Positions 8,960 through 17,229 of a stretch of DNA of 52,884 nucleotides are shown in pieces (the first letter of the stretch is position 1; every line of letters begins with the position of its first letter). The notes beneath the pieces were generated by a model. That model was not told where the DNA came from, ran no database searches, and saw only the letters and a list, made by a program, of their open reading frames with translations. The stretch is from SNAP01 sp049671745 (GTDB taxonomy: Bacteria > Bacteroidota > Bacteroidia > Bacteroidales > Marinifilaceae), in assembly GCA_049671745.1 (NCBI GenBank), contig JBATVL010000092.1, forward strand, positions 1 to 52,884. The letters are read 5' to 3'. A program made the position numbers and the translations under genes.

Positions 8960-9013
8960 AATGTGGAAAGATTTGGATGATTGCAACCACAGAAAAAAAG
9001 TGCTAAACCACAG
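8960..9013 (+). ncRNA. SAM-II-like riboswitch upstream of metK
   Basis: The architecture matches the SAM-II H-type pseudoknot. Helix P1 pairs TGTGG (8962-8966) with CCACA (8987-8991). The 20-base loop between holds GATTT (8970-8974) and ATTGCAA (8980-8986), both conserved in SAM-II. After an A-rich linker comes GCTAAA (9002-9007), the conserved 3' strand. Its following CC can pair with the GG after GATTT to close P2, a compensatory change relative to the proteobacterial type. Its position before the SAM synthase gene fits feedback by SAM. A second CCACAGAA copy (9008-9015) repeats the P1 strand and could compete with it. The ATG is about 60 bases downstream, and I see no intrinsic terminator, so control is probably translational or by RNA stability. 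Confidence 0.75.
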
Positions 9014-9071
9014 AATTTCTGATCATCACCTATAAGCTTTCCCGTGTTTTTAAATTAAATAATTAAAAATA

Positions 9072-10355
9072 ATGGGATATTTTTTTACCTCAGAATCAGT
9101 GTCAGAAGGACACCCAGACAAAGTAGCAGATCAGATTTCTGACGCTATATTAGATAAAATTATTGCCTACGATGCAAATGCAAAAGTAGCTTGTGAAACT
9201 CTTGTAACAACAGGACAGACAATTGTAGCAGGAGAAATCAAAACAACAACTTATGTAGACGTTCAAGAAATTGCAAGACAGACGATTAACGAAATTGGAT
9301 ATACTAAGAGCGAATACATGTTCGATGGTAATTCTTGTGGAGTTCTTAATGCTCTACACGAACAATCGGCCGACATCAATAGAGGTGTTGAACGCGAAGA
9401 TCCAATGAATCAAGGAGCTGGAGATCAAGGAATGATGTTCGGATATGCTACTAACGAAACTGACTCTTATATGCCAGTATCTTTAGAGCTTTCTCATATT
9501 CTTTTATTGGAACTTGCGCGTATTAGAAAAGAAGGAAAATTAATGACTTATCTTCGTCCTGATGCTAAATCTCAAGTAACTGTAGAATATGATGACAACG
9601 ATAAGCCTGTCAGAATAGACACAATAGTTGTTTCTACTCAACACGATGATTTTATTAAGCCAAGTGCTACTATTACTCAAGAAGAGGCAGATATAGCAAT
9701 GTGCGAGAAAATCAAACAAGATGTAAAAGACATTTTAATACCAGCTACTCTTGATCGTTGTATAAAAAATGTACAAAACTTATTCAAAAACAACTATCAT
9801 TTACACGTTAATCCAACAGGTAAATTTGTAATCGGTGGACCACACGGAGATACAGGTTTAACAGGAAGAAAGATCATAGTTGATACTTACGGAGGAAAAG
9901 GTGCTCACGGTGGTGGTGCATTCTCTGGAAAAGACCCATCAAAGGTAGATAGGTCGGCGGCTTATGCAGCTCGTCATATAGCTAAAAACCTTGTTGCTGC
10001 AGGTATCTCTGATGAGATTCTTGTTCAATTATCTTATGCTATAGGCATTGCTGAACCTATGGGGATTTATGTAAATACTTATGGTAAAAGTAAAGTAGAT
10101 ATTAAGGATAGCGAAATTGGAACTAAGATTACTGAATTATTCGACCTAAGACCTAAAGCTATAGAAGAAAGACTTAAGTTAAGAAACCCTATCTATAGAG
10201 AAACTGCAGCTTACGGACATATGGGTAGAGACCCTAAATTTGTTACAAAACATTTTACATCATCTTATCAAGGTGATAAAGAAGTAGAAGTAGAATTGTT
10301 TACTTGGGAGAAACTTGACTATCTTTCTAAAGTAAGAAATGCTTTCAATTTGTAA
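9072..10355 (+). CDS. metK: S-adenosylmethionine synthase
   Basis: 427 residues. It makes SAM from methionine and ATP in the cytoplasm. All three family segments are clear: FTSESVSEGHPDKVADQISD at the N-terminus (ATP/methionine site), GAGDQGMMFGYA (the active-site loop signature), and GGPHGDTGLTGRKIIVDTYGG with GGGAFSGKDPSKVDRSAAY (the P-loop-like signature with the catalytic Lys/Asp). The protein is longer than the roughly 384-residue E. coli enzyme, as in other Bacteroidota. It lies directly behind a SAM-II-like aptamer, so product feedback on expression is likely. A strong terminator follows, making it monocistronic. Confidence 0.97.
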   Translation: MGYFFTSESVSEGHPDKVADQISDAILDKIIAYDANAKVACETLVTTGQTIVAGEIKTTTYVDVQEIARQTINEIGYTKSEYMFDGNSCGVLNALHEQSADINRGVEREDPMNQGAGDQGMMFGYATNETDSYMPVSLELSHILLLELARIRKEGKLMTYLRPDAKSQVTVEYDDNDKPVRIDTIVVSTQHDDFIKPSATITQEEADIAMCEKIKQDVKDILIPATLDRCIKNVQNLFKNNYHLHVNPTGKFVIGGPHGDTGLTGRKIIVDTYGGKGAHGGGAFSGKDPSKVDRSAAYAARHIAKNLVAAGISDEILVQLSYAIGIAEPMGIYVNTYGKSKVDIKDSEIGTKITELFDLRPKAIEERLKLRNPIYRETAAYGHMGRDPKFVTKHFTSSYQGDKEVEVELFTWEKLDYLSKVRNAFNL

Positions 10356-10374
10356 AATAATACCATATAATATT

Positions 10375-10410
10375 AACAGGCCAATTCCTATAGGAGTTGG
10401 CCTGTTTTTG
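10375..10410 (+). terminator. metK intrinsic terminator
   Basis: AACAGGCCAA (10375-10384) pairs perfectly with TTGGCCTGTT (10397-10406), followed by a T run to 10409. Confidence 0.9.
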
Positions 10411-10528
10411 CTTTCGTCAACAAAACTCATCTATATATCTAAAAATACATGTTATTTAAAAATATTTACGACTAATGACAAAGCAAAATATTATAATTGT
10501 AAATTATTAACGAGTTATAACAGACAAT

Positions 10529-11935
10529 ATGAATTTAAGATTAAAAAGGGGACTACAATTTCTAGCTACTATATTCATGATATACTTTATGTGTTCATGT
10601 AGTAATAATGATAACAATGTTAAAATTAGTGAAAATAAAGATATTCTTAAAGAATATACAAAATTTGAGGTAGCTATCTCAGGTAAGGTAAAAACAGTAG
10701 AAGAAATTGGCAATACGTCATCTTATTTTAATCCCGATTCTCCTTATGGAATGCCAGCAAAAATAGATTTCCTTGTCAATGAAGATGGAAAGACAGTAGA
10801 TATTCTTTGGACAGAAGCCAATAATAAACGACATCTAACAAGAGTTTCATTAGAGACAAAAGAAATAATAGAAGAAATCGCTATTCCTGAAATTGCTAAC
10901 ACAGGGCGCTTCCTAGGCATTGAATCTATAGGTGTAGATAAATATATTATTGGATATTCTAAAGATAATGCTTTTGTGAAATCAAATAAAGATATAAACA
11001 AAGACGCAGAAGCATGGTTTACTGCTTTTGAAAAATCAGGAAACATATTATACTCCACAAGAATTTTTGGAGGAAAAGATCTAAAGGAACTATGGTCTAA
11101 AGGAAGACCTTCTCAATCAGGCTCTAGTGTAATAAAATACAGTAAAAAAGATGATGTAATTGCACTTTACCTTTCTCATACAATGAAATGGGATGATAAT
11201 GTTAGACATCAAGCTGGATGGATGGGCTTCTTAAATGCTAAAACAGGTGAAATCCTTACAAAGAAAAACAAAAAAAATGAAGATGAGATAATAGGAAATA
11301 CATGGTGTTACTCTCATAACTTCGATCAAAGATGTATTCTTGCTTCAAATGGTAATTTTTATACTCTTGCACATGGTGATGCATTTCCAAGAGCTTTAGG
11401 AATTCATTCTTGGTCACATACTTCTGGACAAAAATCAAGATTAAATTACTATGAAATTAAAAATGGTAAACATGGAGAAAATGAAACATTAACAAACACA
11501 GGTGATTTAGTAGAATTATCAGATGGAAATGTTGCTATTGCATTTTCTACAAAAGATGGAAGAGATCAAAGAGATCTAAAAGTTAGTATTATTACTGGAA
11601 TGAAGGGTGAAAAACCAAATACTATAAAAGAAACTTGGATAACCAAAAACTCAACAAGTTATGTTGGTTGGGGAAGTAAGATTGCCACATATGGTAATGA
11701 CATATTAGTAGCATGGAATTCTTACAATAAAAACGCAAAACCAACTAAAGGCATGGGAACTTCATTTATGTTATTAGATACAACTGGAGAAATAATATCT
11801 ACAGTAGAGAAACTTGAGGAAACTATATTACAGCCTACTCAATCTATAAAAACATCAAAAGATGGTAGAACACTTATATTTGTTTCTGCCACAACTGAAG
11901 GAAAACTACAAATCAACCGCATTGGTGTAAGATAA
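10529..11935 (+). CDS. Uncharacterised lipoprotein, possibly a beta-propeller
   Basis: 468 residues. A lipoprotein-type signal peptide ends in FMCSC (Cys24, or Cys22 as an alternative). I do not recognise a named family. Several short strand-turn-strand units resemble beta-propeller blades, such as VNEDGKTVDILWTE, ELSDGNVAIAFSTKDG, NGNFYTLAHGD and DGRTLIFVSATTEGK, so an exported propeller is a reasonable guess. Conserved-looking aromatic and Trp motifs (SWSHTSGQKSRLNYY, YVGWGSK) may mark a binding face. It stands alone between the metK terminator and a shared 3' terminator, and I found no consensus promoter upstream. Outer-membrane or surface location is inferred only from the signal. Confidence 0.6.
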   Translation: MNLRLKRGLQFLATIFMIYFMCSCSNNDNNVKISENKDILKEYTKFEVAISGKVKTVEEIGNTSSYFNPDSPYGMPAKIDFLVNEDGKTVDILWTEANNKRHLTRVSLETKEIIEEIAIPEIANTGRFLGIESIGVDKYIIGYSKDNAFVKSNKDINKDAEAWFTAFEKSGNILYSTRIFGGKDLKELWSKGRPSQSGSSVIKYSKKDDVIALYLSHTMKWDDNVRHQAGWMGFLNAKTGEILTKKNKKNEDEIIGNTWCYSHNFDQRCILASNGNFYTLAHGDAFPRALGIHSWSHTSGQKSRLNYYEIKNGKHGENETLTNTGDLVELSDGNVAIAFSTKDGRDQRDLKVSIITGMKGEKPNTIKETWITKNSTSYVGWGSKIATYGNDILVAWNSYNKNAKPTKGMGTSFMLLDTTGEIISTVEKLEETILQPTQSIKTSKDGRTLIFVSATTEGKLQINRIGVR

Positions 11936-11952
11936 AAAATTCAAAATATTAT

Positions 11953-11982
11953 ATAGGCAGATATATAAATCTATCTGCCTAT
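11953..11982. terminator. Bidirectional terminator between the orphan lipoprotein and the zinc protease
   Basis: ATAGGCAGAT (11953-11962) and ATCTGCCTAT (11973-11982) form a perfect 10-bp stem with A/T-rich flanks on both sides, between two convergent genes. Confidence 0.75.
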
Positions 11983-11989
11983 TTATATA

Positions 11990-12670
11990 TTAGTCTCTAG
12001 CACCTAGATAAATCATAACGTAATACATTAAAGTAGCCAAAGAAGCTAAGGCTGCAACTACATATGTATAAGCCGCCCATTTCAAAGCATCTTTTGCTTT
12101 ATCTTGAGTATCATAAGAAGTAATTCCAGAATTTCTTAACCATACAACAGCTCTGTTACTTGCATCAATCTCTACTGGCAGAGTAATAAATGAAAATAAT
12201 GTTGTTGCTGCAAAAAGAACAATTCCTACTAACATTATTTGTGGAAAAGAAGATATAGTTAAAATCCCTGCTAGAAGAATCCAAGACATCCATTTAGAAG
12301 CAATACTAACAGTAGGCACAAGAGCTGAACGCATCTTCAATAAAGAATAAGCATCTGCATGTTGAAGCGCATGTCCACATTCATGAGCAGCAACAGCTGC
12401 TGCTGCCACATTGGCACCATTATAAACTTCATTACTAAGATTAATTGTCTTTGTTGTAGGATCATAATGATCTGTCAATTGGCCAGATACAGAACCAACT
12501 CTAACACCAGTAATATTATGGTCTTTCAACATTTTCTCAACAATCTCTCTCCCAGTCACACCATTATTAGTAGGTAGTTTAGAATAATTCTTAAATCTCT
12601 TTTTTAACTGAGAGCTAACTAACCAACTCAATAAAGCAAATATTCCAAAAATAGCATAAATTCCTAACAT
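11990..12670 (-). CDS. YugP-type membrane zinc metallopeptidase
   Basis: 226 residues, matching the neutral zinc metallopeptidase family typified by Bacillus YugP. The zinc motif HECGHALQH is at residues 96-104, with its two His and catalytic Glu. A membrane helix precedes it (residues 1-20) and two or three follow (about 130-175 and 200-220), giving the usual topology with the active site at the membrane. PVEIDASNRAV may carry the third zinc ligand. The substrate is unknown. It converges on the orphan lipoprotein gene at the shared terminator. I see no clear promoter in the A+T-rich upstream gap. Confidence 0.88.
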   Translation of the reverse strand: MLGIYAIFGIFALLSWLVSSQLKKRFKNYSKLPTNNGVTGREIVEKMLKDHNITGVRVGSVSGQLTDHYDPTTKTINLSNEVYNGANVAAAAVAAHECGHALQHADAYSLLKMRSALVPTVSIASKWMSWILLAGILTISSFPQIMLVGIVLFAATTLFSFITLPVEIDASNRAVVWLRNSGITSYDTQDKAKDALKWAAYTYVVAALASLATLMYYVMIYLGARD

Positions 12671-12814
12671 ATCATTTCTCTTTTAATTATTCAATTTATA
12701 TAGAACAAGTTCCTTGCCAAAGGAATAATAATCGCAAGTAATAAACAAATATTTAACAGAGATTAAAACTTCCGCAAAATATAATTAAGAATAATTAGAT
12801 AAAACACACTCTAT

Positions 12815-12950
12815 ATTCTATACTGTCCAAAGTAAGGGTATTGAGAGAATATTCGGAGCTATTGAATATATACTTACTCGTTACAAAAAAATAAATAATA
12901 AGTCCAAGTATCAGTGAGTAAATTCACTGATACTTTCTTTTTTAAATAAT
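12815..12950 (+). ncRNA. Candidate small RNA upstream of pcrA
   Basis: A strong plus-strand terminator closes at about 12943, yet no rightward gene lies before it: the last one ends at 11935 and has its own terminator. Upstream, AGTAAG (about 12831) can pair with CTTACT (about 12873) to form a second stem, with an internal GAATATTC. This suggests a short untranslated transcript of about 100-150 bases. I found no convincing promoter, and the 5' end is a guess. An attenuator in a longer pcrA leader is the alternative. Confidence 0.35.
12906..12943 (+). terminator. Strong terminator with no upstream gene
   Basis: AAGTATCAGTGA (12906-12917) pairs perfectly over 12 bp with TCACTGATACTT (12924-12935) around GTAAAT, followed by TTTCTTTTTT. 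On the minus strand the T run is not adjacent, so it acts rightward. Confidence 0.85.
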
Positions 12951-12964
12951 TATAAACAAATTCC

Positions 12965-12972
12965 TATCTTTG
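12965..12972 (+). promoter_or_regulatory. -7 element of the pcrA-DUF4290-murA operon
   Basis: TATCTTTG matches TANNTTTG exactly. It sits after the terminator and covers a possible TTG start at 12970, so translation must begin further on. No clear -33 element. Confidence 0.6.
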
Positions 12973-12996
12973 CATCAAGAATCAAAGAAAAAGAAA

Positions 12997-15276
12997 TTGG
13001 AATATTTAGATAATTTAAACGAAGAACAAAGAGCAGCAGTAGTAAATACAAAGGGTGCAGCTCTTATTATAGCTGGAGCAGGATCTGGCAAAACACGTGT
13101 GCTAACATATCGTATTGCTCACTTATTAAACGAAGGAGAAAAGGCACACAAAATCCTTTCTCTTACTTTTACTAATAAGGCAGCAAGAGAGATGAAGGAG
13201 AGGATTGCAGATGTAGTAGGTGCTAAAACGGCATCTTCGCTTTGGATGGGAACATTTCACTCTATCTTCTCACGAATTTTACGTTATGAGGCAGAGTCAC
13301 TAAACTACTCTTCTAATTTCACTATTTACGATACACAAGATTCACGTAATCTAATAAAAGGCATAGTAAAAGAACTTAAGCTAGACGATAAGGCATATCG
13401 CCCGAATGCAGTACAATCTCGAATTTCCATGGCAAAAAACAACCTTCTTACAGCCGAAACTTATGCTCAATCATCAGTGGCAATCTCTGCAGATAAACAA
13501 CAAAAGATGCCTCAGATACATCAAATATACAAATTTTACGAAGCAAGATGCAAGAAAGCAGATGCTATGGATTTTGATGATTTACTTTTAAACACAAATA
13601 TTCTTTTTAGGGACAACCCTGATATTCTTAAAAAATATCAAGATAAGTTCAATTATATATTAGTTGATGAGTATCAGGATACAAATTTCTCACAATATCT
13701 TATAGTTAAGAAACTAGCATCAGAGCATAATAACATATGTGTTGTAGGTGACGATGCACAAAGTATCTACTCTTTCAGAGGTGCTAAAATAGAAAATATT
13801 CTAAAGTTTCAGAACGACTATCAAGGTTGCAAACTATACAAGTTAGAGAGAAATTATCGCTCTACTCCAACCATAGTCAATGCTGCCAATTCTGTTATTG
13901 CAAAAAATACTGAACAGCTTAAAAAGGCTTCATATTCAAAAAATGCAGAGGGTGATAAAATAAAGATAATAAGAACTCTTACCGATAAGGAAGAGGCATA
14001 TAAAGTAGCGCAAGAGATTAAAAATGTTCATGATTTAGACAACTCAGAATACAAAGACACAGCTATTCTTTATCGTACAAATTCACAATCTAGAGCTTTT
14101 GAAGAAAGTCTTAGAAAACTGAGCGTGCCATATAAAGTATTTGGAGGTCTATCTTTCTATCAACGTAAAGAAATAAAAGATATTTTAGCATACATACGTT
14201 TATTGACTAATCCAAACGATGAAGAAGCTATTAAAAGAATTATAAACTATCCCAAAAGAGCCATAGGTAATACAACTATGGATAAAATAAAGCAATATGC
14301 TCTAATGTACGACAAGAGTATATGGTATATTGTAAACAACATAAAAACAGTTCCTTACGACTTTACGGCAGGTGTACAAAAAAAATTAGCGAGTTTTGCC
14401 GATTTAATTAATACATTTGCAGTTAGAATAGAAGAAGATACGGCTTACCAAATTGCCAACGGCATAGCACAAGCTTCGGGTTTAGTAAAAGAAATTACAG
14501 CAGATAAAACTCCTGAGGGAATATCTAGATTAGAGAACTTACAAGAACTTTTCAACTCTATAAAAGACTATACGCAAACATCAATAGAGGAAGGTAAAGA
14601 TCCTAAAATTGCAGCTTTTATTGAAGATATTGCTTTGCTAACAGACCAAGATAAAAACAAGGGAGAAGAGTACGATTTTATCAGTCTAATGACAACTCAC
14701 TCGGCAAAAGGTCTAGAGTTTAAAAATGTGTTTATTGTTGGATTAGAAGAAGAACTTTTCCCATCTTCTATGGCAGGAACTACACCACAAGGATTAGAGG
14801 AAGAAAGACGTGTATTCTATGTGGCTCTAACTAGAGCTGAGAAAAGATTATTCCTTTCTTACACTAAAAATCGTTTCAAATGGGGAAATCTTGTACAATG
14901 TAAACCAAGTAGATTTATTAAGGAAATAGATTCTCAATATATAGAGAATCCAAATGAGAGAGAAGCTGTAACACAAGCAACTGGAGGATTCATGTACAAG
15001 AATAAAGCCAAGACAAAAGCATCTTTTGAAATTCCTAATAGAAGATTAAAACCTTTAAGTAGCACAGATAGTATACAAGAAAGTACTGGCGATTCTCAGC
15101 ATACTAATCCAAACAATCTAGAACCTGGCAACATAATAGAGCATCAACGTTTCGGGCGTGGAACAATTCTTAATATAGAAGGTGCAAATATGAATAAAAA
15201 GGCAAGCATAAAATTTGAGAATTTTGGTGAGAAACAATTATTGTTAAAATTCGCTAAACTTAAGATAATAAAGTAG
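12997..15276 (+). CDS. pcrA: ATP-dependent 3'-5' DNA helicase, UvrD/PcrA family
   Basis: About 759 residues. This superfamily 1A helicase acts in nucleotide excision repair, mismatch repair and replication-fork clearance. Visible motifs are Q motif LNEEQRAAV, Walker A GAGSGKT (motif I), LTFTNKAAREM (Ia), VDEYQDT (II), GDDAQSIYSFRGA (III), ERNYRST (IV), LMTTHSAKGLEF (V) and VALTRAEKRL (VI). The C-terminal segment HQRFGRGTILNIEG is the PcrA/UvrD Tudor-like domain that binds RNA polymerase. No ATG precedes the Q motif. A TTG at 12970 overlaps the promoter, so I chose the TTG at 12997, giving LEYLDNLNEEQR in line with relatives. It leads the operon with DUF4290 and murA. Confidence 0.93.
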   Translation: MEYLDNLNEEQRAAVVNTKGAALIIAGAGSGKTRVLTYRIAHLLNEGEKAHKILSLTFTNKAAREMKERIADVVGAKTASSLWMGTFHSIFSRILRYEAESLNYSSNFTIYDTQDSRNLIKGIVKELKLDDKAYRPNAVQSRISMAKNNLLTAETYAQSSVAISADKQQKMPQIHQIYKFYEARCKKADAMDFDDLLLNTNILFRDNPDILKKYQDKFNYILVDEYQDTNFSQYLIVKKLASEHNNICVVGDDAQSIYSFRGAKIENILKFQNDYQGCKLYKLERNYRSTPTIVNAANSVIAKNTEQLKKASYSKNAEGDKIKIIRTLTDKEEAYKVAQEIKNVHDLDNSEYKDTAILYRTNSQSRAFEESLRKLSVPYKVFGGLSFYQRKEIKDILAYIRLLTNPNDEEAIKRIINYPKRAIGNTTMDKIKQYALMYDKSIWYIVNNIKTVPYDFTAGVQKKLASFADLINTFAVRIEEDTAYQIANGIAQASGLVKEITADKTPEGISRLENLQELFNSIKDYTQTSIEEGKDPKIAAFIEDIALLTDQDKNKGEEYDFISLMTTHSAKGLEFKNVFIVGLEEELFPSSMAGTTPQGLEEERRVFYVALTRAEKRLFLSYTKNRFKWGNLVQCKPSRFIKEIDSQYIENPNEREAVTQATGGFMYKNKAKTKASFEIPNRRLKPLSSTDSIQESTGDSQHTNPNNLEPGNIIEHQRFGRGTILNIEGANMNKKASIKFENFGEKQLLLKFAKLKIIK

Positions 15277-15300
15277 TAAATTGCATAAAAAATGATGTAG

Positions 15301-15912
15301 ATGGATTACAATACACAAAAGAAAAAGCTTATTCTACCTGAATATGGTAGAAACATTCAGAAGATGGTTGATTTTGCCATTGCTATAGAAGATAAAGACA
15401 CCAAAAAGAAAGCTGTAAAGACTATTATCAGCGTAATGGGAAATCTTTATCCTCACTTAAGAGATGTACCTGATTTTAGACATAAACTTTGGGATCATCT
15501 TGCTATCTTATCCGACTTTAAATTATGCGAAGATTCTCCTTATCCTCTTCCAGTAATGGCAGAGATAAAAAAGAGACCGGAGAAGATGCCGTATAATAAC
15601 CAACGCATCAAATACAAGCATTATGGTAAAACTATGGAACAATTTATTGCTAAGATTGATTCTATAGACGATGAAAAAACAAGAAATGAATTCATTGCTC
15701 TTCTTGCTAACCACATGAAAAAATCATTTATGATGTGGAATAATGATTCTGTTGAAGATAAACAAATTATTAAAGATATTCATCAACTAGCGCCTATTGA
15801 TATAGATTACAAAATAGAACTTAAAGAATCTAAAGATTTTATTCAAAGACGTAGACCAATTAAGAGAACAGATAAGAATCCTAGATTTATTAAAAGAACT
15901 GCTAAACACTAA
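15301..15912 (+). CDS. DUF4290 domain-containing protein
   Basis: 203 residues, soluble, strongly basic at the C-terminus (RRRPIKRTDKNPRFIKRTAKH). The opening MDYNTQKKKLILPEYGRNIQKMV and RDVPDFRHKLWDHLAIL are typical of the Bacteroidota-specific DUF4290 family, which characteristically precedes murA. No function is established. It follows pcrA by 24 bases and precedes murA by 6 bases, so it is co-transcribed, and a role tied to cell-wall synthesis or to its regulation is inferred only from this linkage. Confidence 0.9.
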   Translation: MDYNTQKKKLILPEYGRNIQKMVDFAIAIEDKDTKKKAVKTIISVMGNLYPHLRDVPDFRHKLWDHLAILSDFKLCEDSPYPLPVMAEIKKRPEKMPYNNQRIKYKHYGKTMEQFIAKIDSIDDEKTRNEFIALLANHMKKSFMMWNNDSVEDKQIIKDIHQLAPIDIDYKIELKESKDFIQRRRPIKRTDKNPRFIKRTAKH

Positions 15913-15918
15913 TAACAG

Positions 15919-17229
15919 ATGTCTAAGTTTATTATTCAAGGGGGAAAAGAACTTTACGGTGAGATTACTCCTCAAGGAGCAAAAAATGAAGCTCTACAAG
16001 TACTATGTGCTGTTTTACTTACAAAGGAAGAGGTAATTATTAAAAACATTCCAAATATCAGAGATATTAACAAGCTTATAGAGCTACTTTCTGGTATGGG
16101 GGTTATAGTTAAACAATTATCTACACACTCATATTCATTCAAAGCAGAGAACATCAATTTCGAATATTTCGATACTGAAGATTTCTTTAATAAAGCTGTT
16201 AGTATTAGAGGATCTATTATGATTATAGGCCCCTTACTAGCTAGATATAAAAAAGGATTCATTCCTAAACCTGGTGGTGATAAAATTGGTAGAAGAAGAT
16301 TAGATACTCACTTCTATGGTTTTGAAAAACTTGGAGCTAAGTTTGAATATTGTCCTAAAGAAAGAAGATATAATGCCTATTGTGACGAACTTAAAGGAGC
16401 TTATATGCTACTTGATGAAGCTTCTGTTACTGGTACAGCCAATATTCTTATGGCTGCAGTATTAGCTAAAGGTATAACAACGATTTATAATGCAGCTTGC
16501 GAACCATATCTTCAACAATTATGCAAGATGTTGAACTCTATGGGTGCTAAAATAACAGGAATCGCTTCTAACTTATTAACTATCGAAGGGGTAAAGAGTC
16601 TAGGTGCTTGTGAGCATACTCTTCTTCCAGACATGATAGAAATAGGATCTTTTATTGGCCTTGCTGCTATGACAAGATCTGAAATAACTATTAAAAACAC
16701 AGCTTACGACGAATTAGGTATAATCCCTGAACAATTTAAGCGTTTAGGTATTAAACTTGAAAGAAGAGGCGACGATATATATATTCCCAAGCAAGACTCT
16801 TACGCTATAGAAGATTTTATTGATGGATCTATTATGACTATCTCTGATGCACCATGGCCAGGATTGACTCCTGATCTTTTAAGCATACTTTTAGTTGTTG
16901 CCACTCAAGCAAAAGGTTCTGTACTTGTTCATCAAAAGATGTTCGAATCAAGATTATTCTTTGTAGATAAACTTATAGATATGGGAGCTAAGATTATTCT
17001 TTGTGATCCGCATAGAGCTACAGTGATAGGAATGAACTTTGAAATGCAATTAAGAGGTACTAATATGGTATCCCCTGACATTAGAGCAGGTATATCATTA
17101 CTTATATCTGCCCTATCTGCCGACGGAACCAGTATTATTGCTAATATAGAGCAAATAGATAGAGGTTACGAAAAGGTTGACGAAAAACTACGTCAACTAG
17201 GAGCCGATATTCAAAGAATTGAAGATTAA
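15919..17229 (+). CDS. murA: UDP-N-acetylglucosamine 1-carboxyvinyltransferase
   Basis: 436 residues. This cytoplasmic enzyme performs the first committed step of peptidoglycan synthesis, adding enolpyruvate from PEP to UDP-GlcNAc. The two-domain EPSP-synthase-like fold is supported by QGAKNEAL (Lys22, Asn23), the mobile loop PKPGGDKIGRRRLDTHFYG and the late EQIDRGYEKVDEKL motif. The loop position that is Cys115 in E. coli is Asp121 here. Cys115 is the residue alkylated by fosfomycin, and Asp at this position is known to give active, fosfomycin-insensitive MurA in other bacteria. Last gene of the pcrA operon; its stop overlaps the convergent folK by four bases. Confidence 0.96.
   Translation: MSKFIIQGGKELYGEITPQGAKNEALQVLCAVLLTKEEVIIKNIPNIRDINKLIELLSGMGVIVKQLSTHSYSFKAENINFEYFDTEDFFNKAVSIRGSIMIIGPLLARYKKGFIPKPGGDKIGRRRLDTHFYGFEKLGAKFEYCPKERRYNAYCDELKGAYMLLDEASVTGTANILMAAVLAKGITTIYNAACEPYLQQLCKMLNSMGAKITGIASNLLTIEGVKSLGACEHTLLPDMIEIGSFIGLAAMTRSEITIKNTAYDELGIIPEQFKRLGIKLERRGDDIYIPKQDSYAIEDFIDGSIMTISDAPWPGLTPDLLSILLVVATQAKGSVLVHQKMFESRLFFVDKLIDMGAKIILCDPHRATVIGMNFEMQLRGTNMVSPDIRAGISLLISALSADGTSIIANIEQIDRGYEKVDEKLRQLGADIQRIED

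Noticed and set aside
12780..12945. A tRNA, tmRNA or SRP RNA gene before pcrA.
   Set aside because: No cloverleaf, CCA end, tag frame or SRP core sequence can be found; only a generic structured transcript is supported.
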